The notes under the pieces: model-generated | Database searches by the model: none | What the model was told of the DNA's origin: nothing | Seen by the model: the letters and a program-made list of their open reading frames with translations, nothing else | Program-made: the position numbers and the translations under genes | DNA from: JAXFQS01 sp034178815 | Lineage (GTDB): Bacteria > Verrucomicrobiota > Kiritimatiellia > RFP12 > DVOR01 | Direction: 5' to 3' | Assembly: GCA_034178815.1 (NCBI GenBank) | Contig: JAXFQS010000157.1 | Span: 1 to 43,661, forward strand | DNA: 43,661 nt | Shown here: piece after piece, positions 26,081 through 34,687 of the stretch | Position numbering within the stretch: the first letter of the stretch is position 1 | How the letters are laid out: every line of letters starts with the position of its first letter

Positions 26081-27370
26081 ATGGTTGAATCCTCTTCTGT
26101 GCCCAGTTGTCTTCCGGAGATTTTGGCACCAGCCGGGGAGTTGATTTCGCTCCAGGCGGCACTTGATGCAGGTTGCGATGCGGTCTATCTGGGGATTGAC
26201 TGTTTCAGTATGCGCCAAATGGCGGCAAAGGGATTTTCGCTTGAGAATCTGCCAGAAGCCGGGGCTCGTTGCCACGAAGCCGGGCGGAAGCTCTATCTAA
26301 CGCTCAATACTATCGTCTTCGAGGATGAAACGGCACATTTACGGGATGTGGTCGAGCGGGTAAAACCGCATATCGATGCGGCCATTGTTTCGGACTGGGC
26401 GGCTATTGCGATTTGCCGTGCGGCTGGGGTGCCGTTCCACTGTTCCACGCAGATGTCCTGCGCCAATTCGCTCTCGGCTAAGTTTCTCAAATCTATGGGT
26501 GCGGAGCGGGTGGTGTTGGCCAGGGAGTGCACGCTTGGGGAGATACGGCGCATCGCGGCGGAAGCGCGGATCGAGACGGAAATCTTCGTACACGGTGCGA
26601 CCTGCGTAGCCGAGTCGGGGCGTTGTTTTCTGTCGCACGAGGCGTACGGGCGTTCGTGCAACCGGGGGACTTGCCTGCAACCCTGCCGGCGCGAATACCA
26701 CATCAGCGAGGTTCGGAAAGGGCGTGATGCGGAGGCGGAGTTCGTGGTCGGGACGGGGTATGTTCTCTCGGCGCGAGACCTTTGCAGTCTGCCGTTTCTG
26801 GATCAGGTCTGGCAAGCCGGCGCGGCCTCTTGGAAGATAGAGGGTAGGGCGCGAAATGCCGACTATGTACACACGGTGGTCTCGGCCTACCGAAGGGGGC
26901 GTGATGCGTTGGCAAAAGGGAGCTGGGCAGCGCACCTCGGGCTCGAACTACAAGGGCTCTGCGAGAGGGTCTACCACCGCCCATTCGGCCAATCGCTCTT
27001 CAACGGGCGCCCTGGAGTCGACCAGTTCACCGAGGACGACCGGAACATGGCCAAGACCCTCAAACTCAACCTCGGTGTCGTCCGGAACTACTACGCCAAG
27101 CCCTCCATCGCCGAGATTCTCGTCCAGGATCACCTGCTTCGCCCCGGCGCGCGCCTCTCCATACAAGGGCCGACAACCGGACTGGTCGAGTTCGATGCAG
27201 AGGAACTGCGCCAGGACGAACGAAGCCTGGAAGAGGTGCCACCTGGACAATGGTGCACCCTTCGAGTTCCCCGTAAAGTCCGCCTCAATGACCGTGTCTT
27301 CCTGGTCGTGCGGAATCCAAACACCTTCGAGGGCAATTCCTTACAACCACCGCCCGACCTTCCTGCGTAG
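26081..27370 (+). CDS. Peptidase U32 family protein (TrhP/YegQ-like)
   Basis: This 429-aa protein belongs to the U32 family, whose best-known members take part in RNA hydroxylation (TrhP, RlhA) or in ubiquinone hydroxylation (UbiU/V), not in proteolysis as the name suggests. Motifs are LAPAGELISLQAALDAGCDAVYLG at the N-terminus, EIFVHGATCVAESGRCFLS, CNRGTCLQPCRREY (cysteines that may bind an Fe-S cluster), and LSARDLCSL with KIEGRARNADYV. The length fits TrhP. ATG lies three bases after the pdxB stop. It is the last gene of the ten-gene run. Confidence 0.85.
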   Translation: MVESSSVPSCLPEILAPAGELISLQAALDAGCDAVYLGIDCFSMRQMAAKGFSLENLPEAGARCHEAGRKLYLTLNTIVFEDETAHLRDVVERVKPHIDAAIVSDWAAIAICRAAGVPFHCSTQMSCANSLSAKFLKSMGAERVVLARECTLGEIRRIAAEARIETEIFVHGATCVAESGRCFLSHEAYGRSCNRGTCLQPCRREYHISEVRKGRDAEAEFVVGTGYVLSARDLCSLPFLDQVWQAGAASWKIEGRARNADYVHTVVSAYRRGRDALAKGSWAAHLGLELQGLCERVYHRPFGQSLFNGRPGVDQFTEDDRNMAKTLKLNLGVVRNYYAKPSIAEILVQDHLLRPGARLSIQGPTTGLVEFDAEELRQDERSLEEVPPGQWCTLRVPRKVRLNDRVFLVVRNPNTFEGNSLQPPPDLPA

Positions 27371-27504
27371 GATGCTCCTCCGCTCCTGCCTACCTCAGTC
27401 CCCCAAAGATACCCACCTCCGACGAGCCGTCCCAACCGCCCTGCGCCCCCCCTCGCCGAGTCTCGACCGGTGAAACGATTCTTCTTTATTTATGGGGGCG
27501 TTCG

Positions 27505-27513
27505 TGTTATAAT
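27505..27513 (+). promoter_or_regulatory. Extended -10 element right before a start codon
   Basis: TGTTATAAT (27505-27513) is a perfect extended -10. The -35 region is only T-rich, without a good hexamer. The ATG of the next gene begins at 27523, so the transcript should have a leader of only a few bases, and no ribosome-binding site can be present. This suggests leaderless translation. Confidence 0.55.
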
Positions 27514-27522
27514 TGTGCCTTC

Positions 27523-28218
27523 ATGAGCAACGCCCCCACACAGTTCGATTTCTGGTACGCCGTCAATAACACGGCTATCGTAATCCCTCCGCGCCGCCAT
27601 CTTGAGACATTCGGCAACACCTTGATCAACTATGTGCTTGTCTCCGAATTGATGGACTGCGTCGGCAAAGTACGCATCCGAACCGGGCGCTTCAACGCCT
27701 ACCCGCCGCGTATTATGCTCCCCGAAGAGTACGCCACCATCGTCGCCGAAGGATTCGGTGACGAGGCGCGCAAGTACCTTGACTGGCTTCGCGACCACGA
27801 AGACCAGGTGCGCCTCCTCCAATATGGCTACACCCTCAAGCAGCAAACACTCTCCGAGACAATCGTCACCGACAGTATCGAAAATGTCCTAGATCGCATC
27901 GCCCACGACGAACACCTCCAGAACGATCCCTTCAGCGCGCTCGTCAAAGGCGTCGACAATCCTTGGGATGTCTGCATCGTCAAACTCTTCCGCCAGGTCG
28001 TCTGCAACTCCGTCCGCGACAACCTGCGCGAACTCGACAGCCACCGTCTCTTCGAACTGCGCGATGGCCTCCCCGCAGCCGTCCGGGACGAAATCGACCA
28101 GGCATTCGCAGCCGCAGAAAAAGACCCCACCCTCGTCAAGCCGCTCGGCAAAATGCTCAAGCAGCGCGGGCTCTTCGACCGATTCCAAGACCGCTTCTTC
28201 GCACTATTCAGAAAGTAG
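27523..28218 (+). CDS. Conserved-looking helical protein, unknown function
   Basis: I do not recognise this 231-aa cytosolic protein. It has no signal peptide or membrane segment. Residues 10-70 contain IPPRRHLETFGNTLINYVLVSELMD and a KVRIRTGRF strand; 75-110 has the acidic EGFGDEARKYLDWLRDHED; the remainder is alpha-helical with many charged residues (VCNSVRDNLRELDSHRLFELRDGL). Codon use is like that of the neighbours, so it is unlikely to be a recent arrival. It is transcribed from a near-leaderless promoter and is followed 7 nt later by leuC, so it could be translated together with leucine biosynthesis genes. No function is assigned. Confidence 0.8.
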   Translation: MSNAPTQFDFWYAVNNTAIVIPPRRHLETFGNTLINYVLVSELMDCVGKVRIRTGRFNAYPPRIMLPEEYATIVAEGFGDEARKYLDWLRDHEDQVRLLQYGYTLKQQTLSETIVTDSIENVLDRIAHDEHLQNDPFSALVKGVDNPWDVCIVKLFRQVVCNSVRDNLRELDSHRLFELRDGLPAAVRDEIDQAFAAAEKDPTLVKPLGKMLKQRGLFDRFQDRFFALFRK

Positions 28219-28225
28219 ACCGACC

Positions 28226-29512
28226 ATGATGACACTCACCGAAAAGATCCTCGCTCGGGCGGCAGGCCTCCCCGCAGTCAAGCCCGGCGACAACATTTGG
28301 GTTAAAGCCAATGTCCTCCTGACCCATGATGTCTGCGGCCCTGGAACAGTCGGCGTCTTCAAGCGCGAATTCGGTGCAAACGCCAAGGTTTTCGACAAAG
28401 AAGGTATCGTCATCATCCCCGACCACTACATCCATACCGCCGACGCAAAGGCTCACCGGAATGTCGACATCATGCGCGAATTCGTGCGCGAACAAGCGTT
28501 GCCCTACTTCTACGATCCGGCAGACAAGACCTACTCGGGCGTCTGCCATGTCACACTCCCCGAAGAGGGCCATGTCCGCCCGGGAGAGGTCATCTTCGGA
28601 ACCGACTCCCACACCTGCACCCACGGCGCACTCGGAGCCTTCGCAACCGGCATCGGCAATACCGATGCCGGCTTCGTGATGGGGACTGGCAAACTCCTAG
28701 TCAAAGTCCCAGAAACCATCCGCATCATCATTGACGGCGAACTTCCGCCTCGGGTAACAGGCAAGGACATCATCCTGCGCGTCATTGGCGATATCGGTGT
28801 CGATGGAGCCACCTACTGCGCAATGGAGTTCTCCGGAACCGCCATTGAAGCCCTCTCGATTGAAGAGCGCATGACCATCTGCAACATGGCTATCGAGGCA
28901 GGAGGCAAAAACGGCATCATCAATCCCGACCAGAAAGCCATAGACTATGTCAAGGCTCGGACGGGCAAGCCATTCACGCCCCTTTATGGCGATGCCGATG
29001 CCCCGTGCTTGAAAACCATTCGCTACGATGCGGCTACCTTCGTTCCCTGCGTCGCCTGCCCCCATCTGCCCGGCAACTATGCGGCAGCGGCAGAGAAAAC
29101 AAACATCAAAATCGACCAAGTCTATATCGGCTCCTGCACCGGCGGAAAGATAGAAGACTTCCTGATGGCTGCCCAAGTCCTCGACGGCAAGCGCGTATCC
29201 GTCCGGACTTGTCTTGTCCCCGCAACCTGCAAAGTCGCACACGCCATCGACACCTTAACCATCAATGGCCGCACACTCCATGAAATCTTCGATGCCGCCG
29301 GATGCGAGCCCTTGGCCAAGCCCTCTTGCGCCGCATGCCTAGGTGGACCGGTTGATACCTTTGGCCGCACCAAAGGCAATGAAGTGGTAGTCTCCACAAC
29401 CAACCGAAACTTCATTGGGCGCATGGGATCCAAAGACTCCCAAATCTACCTGGCGTCCCCCTACACGGCTGCCGCCTCGGCCATTGCCGGCCACATCGCC
29501 GACCCTCGCTAA
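28226..29512 (+). CDS. leuC: 3-Isopropylmalate dehydratase large subunit
   Basis: This 428-aa aconitase-family [4Fe-4S] hydro-lyase isomerises 2- to 3-isopropylmalate in leucine synthesis, together with LeuD. Cluster cysteines are in VYIGSCTGGKIED and in CAACLGG near the C-terminus; FGTDSHTCTHGALGAFATGIGNTD is the classical substrate motif. The length is that of the shorter anaerobe/archaeal-type LeuC, and homoaconitase activity cannot be excluded from sequence alone. ATG 28226 is used because the homologous N-terminus begins there; a longer frame to 27968 overlaps the upstream gene. Confidence 0.93.
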   Translation: MMTLTEKILARAAGLPAVKPGDNIWVKANVLLTHDVCGPGTVGVFKREFGANAKVFDKEGIVIIPDHYIHTADAKAHRNVDIMREFVREQALPYFYDPADKTYSGVCHVTLPEEGHVRPGEVIFGTDSHTCTHGALGAFATGIGNTDAGFVMGTGKLLVKVPETIRIIIDGELPPRVTGKDIILRVIGDIGVDGATYCAMEFSGTAIEALSIEERMTICNMAIEAGGKNGIINPDQKAIDYVKARTGKPFTPLYGDADAPCLKTIRYDAATFVPCVACPHLPGNYAAAAEKTNIKIDQVYIGSCTGGKIEDFLMAAQVLDGKRVSVRTCLVPATCKVAHAIDTLTINGRTLHEIFDAAGCEPLAKPSCAACLGGPVDTFGRTKGNEVVVSTTNRNFIGRMGSKDSQIYLASPYTAAASAIAGHIADPR

Positions 29513-29541
29513 CCAATTCCTTTTCCACGGAGCCGACTCAG

Positions 29542-30081
29542 ATGAACACCATCACTGGCAAAGTTTATGTTCTTCAGGACAATATCGACACGGACCTCAT
29601 CATTCCCGCCTGCTACCTGAATCTCGTGCCGACAATCCCGGAGGAGTATCGCAAGCTGGGATCCTACGCCTTGGCAGGTCTGCCCGAGGATCAAATCAAA
29701 TTCGCCAGCAATCCCGACGGCACGACGCCCTACGCAATTGTAATTGCCGGGCGCAACTTTGGTTGCGGTTCCAGCCGCGAACATGCACCTATCTGTCTTG
29801 GCGCGGCCGGTGCGAAAGCGGTTGTCGCGGAGAGTTATGCGCGGATCTTTTTCCGCAATGCCGTGGCCACGGGTGAGGTCTACCCGTTGGAGTCGGAGGT
29901 GCGCTTGTGCGATGCGTTTGCTACTGGCGAGGAGGCGACAATCGACCTTGAGGCGAATACGATTGTTCGTTTGCGGGACGGGCAGGTCTTTGCCTTGAAA
30001 CCGGCCGGTTCAGTCGCACCGGTCATCGCTGCTGGCGGGCTGTTTGCCTACGCCCGGGAGCAAGGGATGATCAAGCGGTAG
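29542..30081 (+). CDS. leuD: 3-Isopropylmalate dehydratase small subunit
   Basis: This 179-aa swivel-domain subunit partners LeuC. It has the family segments DNIDTDLIIPACYL near the N-terminus and GRNFGCGSSREHAPICLGAAGAKAVVAESYARIFFRNA. The short length fits the separate-subunit, anaerobe-type enzyme. GGAG lies ahead of the ATG, 29 nt after leuC. No leuA or leuB occurs in the window, so the pathway is split in the genome. Confidence 0.93.
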   Translation: MNTITGKVYVLQDNIDTDLIIPACYLNLVPTIPEEYRKLGSYALAGLPEDQIKFASNPDGTTPYAIVIAGRNFGCGSSREHAPICLGAAGAKAVVAESYARIFFRNAVATGEVYPLESEVRLCDAFATGEEATIDLEANTIVRLRDGQVFALKPAGSVAPVIAAGGLFAYAREQGMIKR

Positions 30082-30101
30082 TTGATTCATTGGGAGCCGG
30101 G

Positions 30102-30872
30102 ATGCAAGCGCGACAGACGAAAATCGTAGCCGTGGCGAACCAAAAGGGGGGCGTTGGGAAGACGACCACTGTGGTCAATCTGGCGGCTTCTTTGGCGGCT
30201 ATGGGGCGGACGGTTCTGATCATCGACTTGGATCCTCAGGCTAACGCAACCAGTGGTCTTGGGGTAGCGCCGCAGCCGGGGAAGAGTCTCTATCCCGTGT
30301 TGCTGGGGGATGCTCCAATCGGGGAGATTATTACCGGCACGCCGATTGAGAATCTCAATATTATTCCCTCCGAACTCGACCTTTGCGGGGTTGAGATTGA
30401 GATTGCACGCCGGGGAAACCACTTGGCCGCGGTTCGGGATGCTTTGTCGCCTGTCCGCCAGTCGGGTGTGTTCGACTATATTCTACTGGACTGTCCTCCC
30501 TCTTTGGGGATTCTGATGACTTCTGCGATTGCGGCGGTCGACAGCGTGTTGGTGACGATGCAGTGCGAGTATTACGCGATGGAGGGGTTGAGCACCATCA
30601 CGGGGAAGATTCTCGAACCGTTCCATCTGCCGCTTGAGGGCATTCTGATGACGATGTATGACGGCCGGACGAATCTTTGCGCGGAGGTGGTTGCGGAGGT
30701 GCGCAACCATTTCGGGGAGAAGGTTTACGAGACGGTCATTCCTCGCAATATCCGCATTGGTGAAGCGCCCAGTTTCGGGCAACCGGTAGTCACCTACGAT
30801 CCGGCGGGCAAGGGGGCTCAGGCGTACCGCGCTTTTGCGCAGGAGTTTGACGCTAGGGCTCGCAAGGTTTGA
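30102..30872 (+). CDS. parA: ParA/Soj-type ATPase
   Basis: This 256-aa Walker-type ATPase is of the chromosomal Soj/ParA class: short N-terminus, deviant P-loop KGGVGKTTT at 15-23, LIIDLDPQANATSGLG, DYILLDCPPSLGIL, and a C-terminal YDPAGKGAQAYRAFAQEF. These normally drive chromosome segregation with ParB bound at parS. GGAG sits five bases before ATG 30102; an upstream TTG is rejected. No parB follows: the next gene encodes an L,D-transpeptidase, so it may be separated from its partner. Confidence 0.93.
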   Translation: MQARQTKIVAVANQKGGVGKTTTVVNLAASLAAMGRTVLIIDLDPQANATSGLGVAPQPGKSLYPVLLGDAPIGEIITGTPIENLNIIPSELDLCGVEIEIARRGNHLAAVRDALSPVRQSGVFDYILLDCPPSLGILMTSAIAAVDSVLVTMQCEYYAMEGLSTITGKILEPFHLPLEGILMTMYDGRTNLCAEVVAEVRNHFGEKVYETVIPRNIRIGEAPSFGQPVVTYDPAGKGAQAYRAFAQEFDARARKV

Positions 30873-30879
30873 GGTCTGA

Positions 30880-31860
30880 ATGCGCCTTGCCTGTAGCCGC
30901 TATGCCTTGATTACCGCATTGCTGTTGTGCATCGGTCAGGCACTGGGGGCAACGGTCGAACCGCGCAGGCAGATACCCGACCCAAGCCTAACAACGCGCC
31001 AGCGCACCGCCCCGGACACTGCGCAAGGATGTCCACTTCGACAGCCGCACTGGATAGATGTGCTGTTGCTGCAGGTGTGGTTGGATCGGCACAACTTTTC
31101 GTGCGGGTCGATAGATGGTGTATTTGGGGCAAAGTCGATTGCGGCATGGCAAGCGTGGCAAAAAGCCTCTTCTAATGAGCCTTTTCCAATGGAGGAGTTA
31201 GCCGCCGATTGGCTGCTGACTTCGCATACGGTCACCCAAGAGGACTATGCGGCTCTGGTCGACATTCCGGCGGCGTGGGAGGCTCGGGCAAAACTACCAA
31301 CGATGGGGTTTGAATCCATAGCAGAACTGGTTGCAGAAGATTACCACCTTTCCCCCAAAGCGTTGGCACGACTGAACCCCAATGCTACATTCCCCAATCC
31401 CCCAGTCGGAACGGTCTTGATAGTCCCCGACACGAAAAATGTCGCCCTTGAACCTGCCGCGCGCCTGGAGATTGATTTGAACCGCTTTGCCCTCTCCGCC
31501 TACGATGCCACAGGCCGCCAAATTGCCCATTTCCCGGTCTCGATTGCGCGAAACCGTTCCAAGCGACCCGAAGGTGCCTTGAGCATCGAAACCATTGTTC
31601 CCGATCCGAATTACCTTTATGACCCCGCGAACTACGGCAATCCGCCCGGCGAGCGAAAACAGGTCATTCCGCCGGGGCCGAACAACCCCGTCGGCGTCGT
31701 CTGGTTCGGGCTCAATCTTCCGGGCTACGGCCTGCACGGTTCCCCCCACCCCGAGACCATCGGGAGGGCGGAGTCAAAGGGGTGCTTCCGGCTCAACAAC
31801 TGGAACGCCCTCAAACTGTTGCAGATGATTCGTCCGCACACGCCACTCTCTGTCCACTGA
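30880..31860 (+). CDS. L,D-transpeptidase with peptidoglycan-binding domains
   Basis: This 326-aa exported protein begins with a signal peptide (ALITALLLCIGQALGATV). Residues about 60-105 form a peptidoglycan-binding module (LLLQVWLDRHNFSCGSIDGVFGAKSIAAWQAWQK). A LysM-like stretch follows (IAELVAEDYHLSPKALARLNPNA). The C-terminal YkuD catalytic domain has the His of HGSPHP (H286) and the nucleophile in SKGCFRLNN (C302). It would cross-link peptidoglycan or anchor proteins to it. ATG 30880 follows the parA stop by 7 nt with GAGGT in between. Confidence 0.9.
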   Translation: MRLACSRYALITALLLCIGQALGATVEPRRQIPDPSLTTRQRTAPDTAQGCPLRQPHWIDVLLLQVWLDRHNFSCGSIDGVFGAKSIAAWQAWQKASSNEPFPMEELAADWLLTSHTVTQEDYAALVDIPAAWEARAKLPTMGFESIAELVAEDYHLSPKALARLNPNATFPNPPVGTVLIVPDTKNVALEPAARLEIDLNRFALSAYDATGRQIAHFPVSIARNRSKRPEGALSIETIVPDPNYLYDPANYGNPPGERKQVIPPGPNNPVGVVWFGLNLPGYGLHGSPHPETIGRAESKGCFRLNNWNALKLLQMIRPHTPLSVH

Positions 31861-31888
31861 TTCCAACAACCCCGATTCCCTGCATACC

Positions 31889-33106
31889 ATGAACAAAACC
31901 ATCACCAAGATTCTCGTCGTCAACGCCGGTAGTTCCTCGCTCAAGTACATGCTCTTCAATATTGCAAACGAGAAGATGCTCGCAAAAGGCATCGTCGAGC
32001 GAATCGGCACGCCCAAGGCCAGCATCAGTTACCAGCGCACCGGCGATGCCAAAATCACGAAACAAATCCCCGCCAACGACCACACCCAAGCCGTCCAAGC
32101 CGCTGTCGGATGCCTCATCGATCCCGAAATCGGCGTTCTGTCCTCTGTCACCGAAGTCGACGCCATTGGCCACCGCATCGTCCACGGCGGCGAACGCTTC
32201 TCCCAGCCTGTCGTCGTGACTGAGGAGGTCAAGAGCGGTATCAACGCCATCGCCCCGCTTGCCCCCTTGCACAACCCCGCCCACTTGCAGGGTATCCGCG
32301 CCTGCGAAGCAAACTTCCCCGGAGTGCCCAATGTTGTGGTCTTCGATACCGCTTTCCACCAGACTATGCCCGACACCTCCTACCTCTACGCCCTGCCGAT
32401 GAAATGTTACAAAGACTACGGCATTCGCAAATACGGCTTCCACGGCACCTCACACAAATATGTCACCCAGAAAGCCGCCGAAATGCTGGGCAAGCCCCTC
32501 GACCAAGTCAACCTGATTACCTGTCACTTGGGCAACGGCTCCTCAATCACAGCCGTCAAGAACGGAAAATGCTTTGATACCTCCATGGGTCTGACGCCCC
32601 TTGCCGGGCTCGTGATGGGGTCTCGCTGCGGCGACCTCGACCCCGCTGTCGTCTTCTACCTCGCCAAACAGGGTATGACGCTAGAGGCAATCGACACGAT
32701 GTTCAACAAGGAAAGCGGGCTCCTAGCCCTCTCCGGCACCGGCTCCGGAGACATGCGCGAACTGGTCAACGCCGCCCAGAATGGTTCCACGGAAGCCAAG
32801 CGCGCACTCTCCATCTTCGGTCAGCGTGCCGCCATGTATGTCGCCGGGTACTATGCCATCCTCGGCGGCGTCGATGCCATCATCATGACCGGGGGGATTG
32901 GCGAAAACTCCCTCGACGGCCGTGCCGAAATCGTCAATCGCCTCAAGGCCCTAGGGTGCGATCTCGATGACGAGCGCAACGAAAAGACGCTCTATGGAGC
33001 CGCCGGAAGGATTACCACCGATAACTCCAAAATCCCCGTCTATGTCATCCCGACAAACGAGGAACTGATGATTGCGCGAGAAACCCTTGCCACGCTGAGC
33101 AAGTAG
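31889..33106 (+). CDS. ackA: Acetate kinase
   Basis: This 405-aa enzyme makes ATP from acetyl phosphate. Diagnostic segments are NAGSSSLKYMLF at the N-terminus, GHRIVHGGE, FDTAFHQTMP, YGFHGTSHKYV, HLGNGSSITAV and the GLTPLAGLVMGSRCGDLDP loop. No phosphotransacetylase gene is nearby, so acetyl phosphate must come from an unlinked gene. No good ribosome-binding site precedes the ATG, as in several genes here. A strong hairpin terminator lies 195 nt downstream. Confidence 0.97.
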   Translation: MNKTITKILVVNAGSSSLKYMLFNIANEKMLAKGIVERIGTPKASISYQRTGDAKITKQIPANDHTQAVQAAVGCLIDPEIGVLSSVTEVDAIGHRIVHGGERFSQPVVVTEEVKSGINAIAPLAPLHNPAHLQGIRACEANFPGVPNVVVFDTAFHQTMPDTSYLYALPMKCYKDYGIRKYGFHGTSHKYVTQKAAEMLGKPLDQVNLITCHLGNGSSITAVKNGKCFDTSMGLTPLAGLVMGSRCGDLDPAVVFYLAKQGMTLEAIDTMFNKESGLLALSGTGSGDMRELVNAAQNGSTEAKRALSIFGQRAAMYVAGYYAILGGVDAIIMTGGIGENSLDGRAEIVNRLKALGCDLDDERNEKTLYGAAGRITTDNSKIPVYVIPTNEELMIARETLATLSK

Positions 33107-33300
33107 CGGCAAAAGCGTCCTCCTCTGCTTCTCGCCGAGGGGGCTGTGGGCCGCAGGCATCCGACTCGATGGTGGCAGGCGCATGCCACATTCACTAGAC
33201 CATAATCTCTGGGAAATTGGTGAGCCGCCACAAGTCACAACTTGTAAGCCAAACTCGATGCGGTAATGGGCTCTCAGCCCCCGCCAAAACCAACTCTCGC
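33107..33300. other. Intergenic sequence after ackA
   Basis: No gene or repeat is seen here. The sequence is followed by the hairpin at 33301-33344; between that hairpin and the gene at 33534 the only noteworthy element is TTGACT at 33476-33481, a possible -35 whose -10 partner (GAAAAT-like) is weak. Confidence 0.5.
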
Positions 33301-33344
33301 CTAAACAAAAGGGGAGTGCGGCAAACGCACTCCCTTTCGTTTAG
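33301..33344 (+). terminator. Hairpin terminator after ackA
   Basis: A roughly 19-bp stem (33301-33320 with 33326-33344), broken by one mismatch and one bulge, closes a 5-nt loop. The A/T-rich ends give U-rich tracts on both strands, so it could act on either side, but both flanking genes run on the plus strand. Confidence 0.75.
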
Positions 33345-33533
33345 GTAGCGCCAAGCGGCAAGAAATTGAAGGCGGGCGCACTCCCAAAACGGAACAAAAC
33401 ACTGCTAAAATTCCCCAATTTTCGTGCCATTCAGTCCCTTCACAAGAAATCGGCAGCTACAGTGCGTTTTTAGCATTGACTTATTTGTAGTTTTGCGCGA
33501 AAATAAAGGGGTTTTCATGTTAGGATATGTGAT

Positions 33534-34370
33534 ATGCAGAGCCTTCTCAACCACTTGCGCCAACTTCAGGATTTGGTCCTCATTCGCGACGAGCATCGAG
33601 CCGCGGGGGACGGCTCCCACATGGAGCGCCTAAACGATTCCATTGACGCATTGACCGACAAACTTCCGCCAGATGTCCGCTCGCTCTACATGCGGCTCTA
33701 CAAGAAAGACCATGTAGTCATCGCGCCCGTCTACAATGGTTCCTGCACGATTTGCGGCATGCGTTTGCCGATTAGCCAGTTGCAGGCGGTGCGCCTCAAC
33801 AAAGAGTTGCAAAGTTGCCCAAGTTGTGCCCGAATTCTTTGCGAAGAACCGGATGCGCCCCATTCAATCAGCGAAGTCCCCGAAACCCGCCCATCGCCAC
33901 GAAAGCCTGGGATCTCCCGCTTCTCCGCCGAATGCCTGATGCTCCCCCAAATGGATGTCTCTTCACGGGATGAGGCTATTGCGCGCCTCTCGAACCTGAT
34001 GGAGCGGACGGGATTCGTGAAAGGTGCAGACAAGTTGACTACCTTGGCCTTGGAACGGGAGGCGGTCTTGAGCACTGCGATTGAATATGGCATTGCCTTT
34101 CCCCATGTGCGCGGTGTTGAAGGTGGAGGCTTGACGCTAGCTCTTGGGGTCACTCGCGAGCCTATCGTATGGGGCGATGCAGAGGAGAAAGTCCGAATTA
34201 TTCTCTTCATCACGATTCCAACTGCGGTTAGTGCCTTCTACCTGAGACTGATGTCCGGATTGACCGAGTCGCTTCTCAAGAACGCAAACCGCGAGGCGCT
34301 TCTGAATGCCGAGACGCCTGAACAGCTGTGGAAAGCGTTGGTCAAGGCAACTCGCTATACCATCCGCTAG
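33534..34370 (+). CDS. Zinc-ribbon / PTS EIIA (PtsN-type) fusion protein
   Basis: This 278-aa protein joins two modules. Residues 1-105 form a helical hairpin followed by a zinc ribbon (C71, C74, C95, C98, with another Cys at 103), resembling the Chlamydia CdsZ / zf-RING_7 type. After a Pro-rich linker (116-127), residues 135-278 form a PTS EIIA type-2 domain with the phospho-acceptor His191 in GIAFPHVRG and IPTAVSAFYLRLMSGLTESL. EIIA-Ntr proteins regulate by phosphorylation rather than transporting sugar. No HPr, EI or permease is in the window. TAGGAT lies eight bases before ATG. The exact role is unknown; a regulatory phosphoprotein with a protein- or nucleic-acid-binding finger is the best inference. 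Confidence 0.88.
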   Translation: MQSLLNHLRQLQDLVLIRDEHRAAGDGSHMERLNDSIDALTDKLPPDVRSLYMRLYKKDHVVIAPVYNGSCTICGMRLPISQLQAVRLNKELQSCPSCARILCEEPDAPHSISEVPETRPSPRKPGISRFSAECLMLPQMDVSSRDEAIARLSNLMERTGFVKGADKLTTLALEREAVLSTAIEYGIAFPHVRGVEGGGLTLALGVTREPIVWGDAEEKVRIILFITIPTAVSAFYLRLMSGLTESLLKNANREALLNAETPEQLWKALVKATRYTIR

Positions 34371-34687
34371 CCGCTCCTCTGGTTGGCAGGCTTCATCTCG
34401 CCGCGTTGGACTGCCTCTCAATGTTGGAACTTTCGCCAAGAGCCTTTTGTGGAGTTTTGCGCTTGCGGGAACCGCAAGTTGGTATCTTGGGAAGTTGCCC
34501 TTATTTGGCTAACCTCCGTCTGTGAGGTATGATTAAGACCGCCAAGTGACAAAGCGCCGCCCTCGTGGATTCACAAGATTGCTACCGCATCTTGATTAGG
34601 TGTGAAATCGTAGATAGGGCCTTGTAACAGGACATCTATCGGCTTGAATCTTGGGGTGCCCCCTTATATGAGAGGGATAGACATTTG
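34371..34687. other. Intergenic region with several inverted repeats
   Basis: No coding frame is convincing. Four inverted repeats occur in order: CTTGCGG/CCGCAAG (34462-34478), ACCTC/GAGGT (34512-34528), CAAGAT/ATCTTG (34574-34594) and an imperfect CGTAGAT/ATCTATCG (34609-34641). Only the first is GC-rich enough for a terminator, and it lacks a T-run. The set could be a structured leader or small RNA, but I match it to no known RNA family. Confidence 0.35.

Noticed and set aside
34462..34478. Hairpin as a terminator for the zinc-ribbon/EIIA gene
   Set aside because: It has a 7-bp stem with a 3-nt loop and no following T-run, so I leave it only as part of the structured region.
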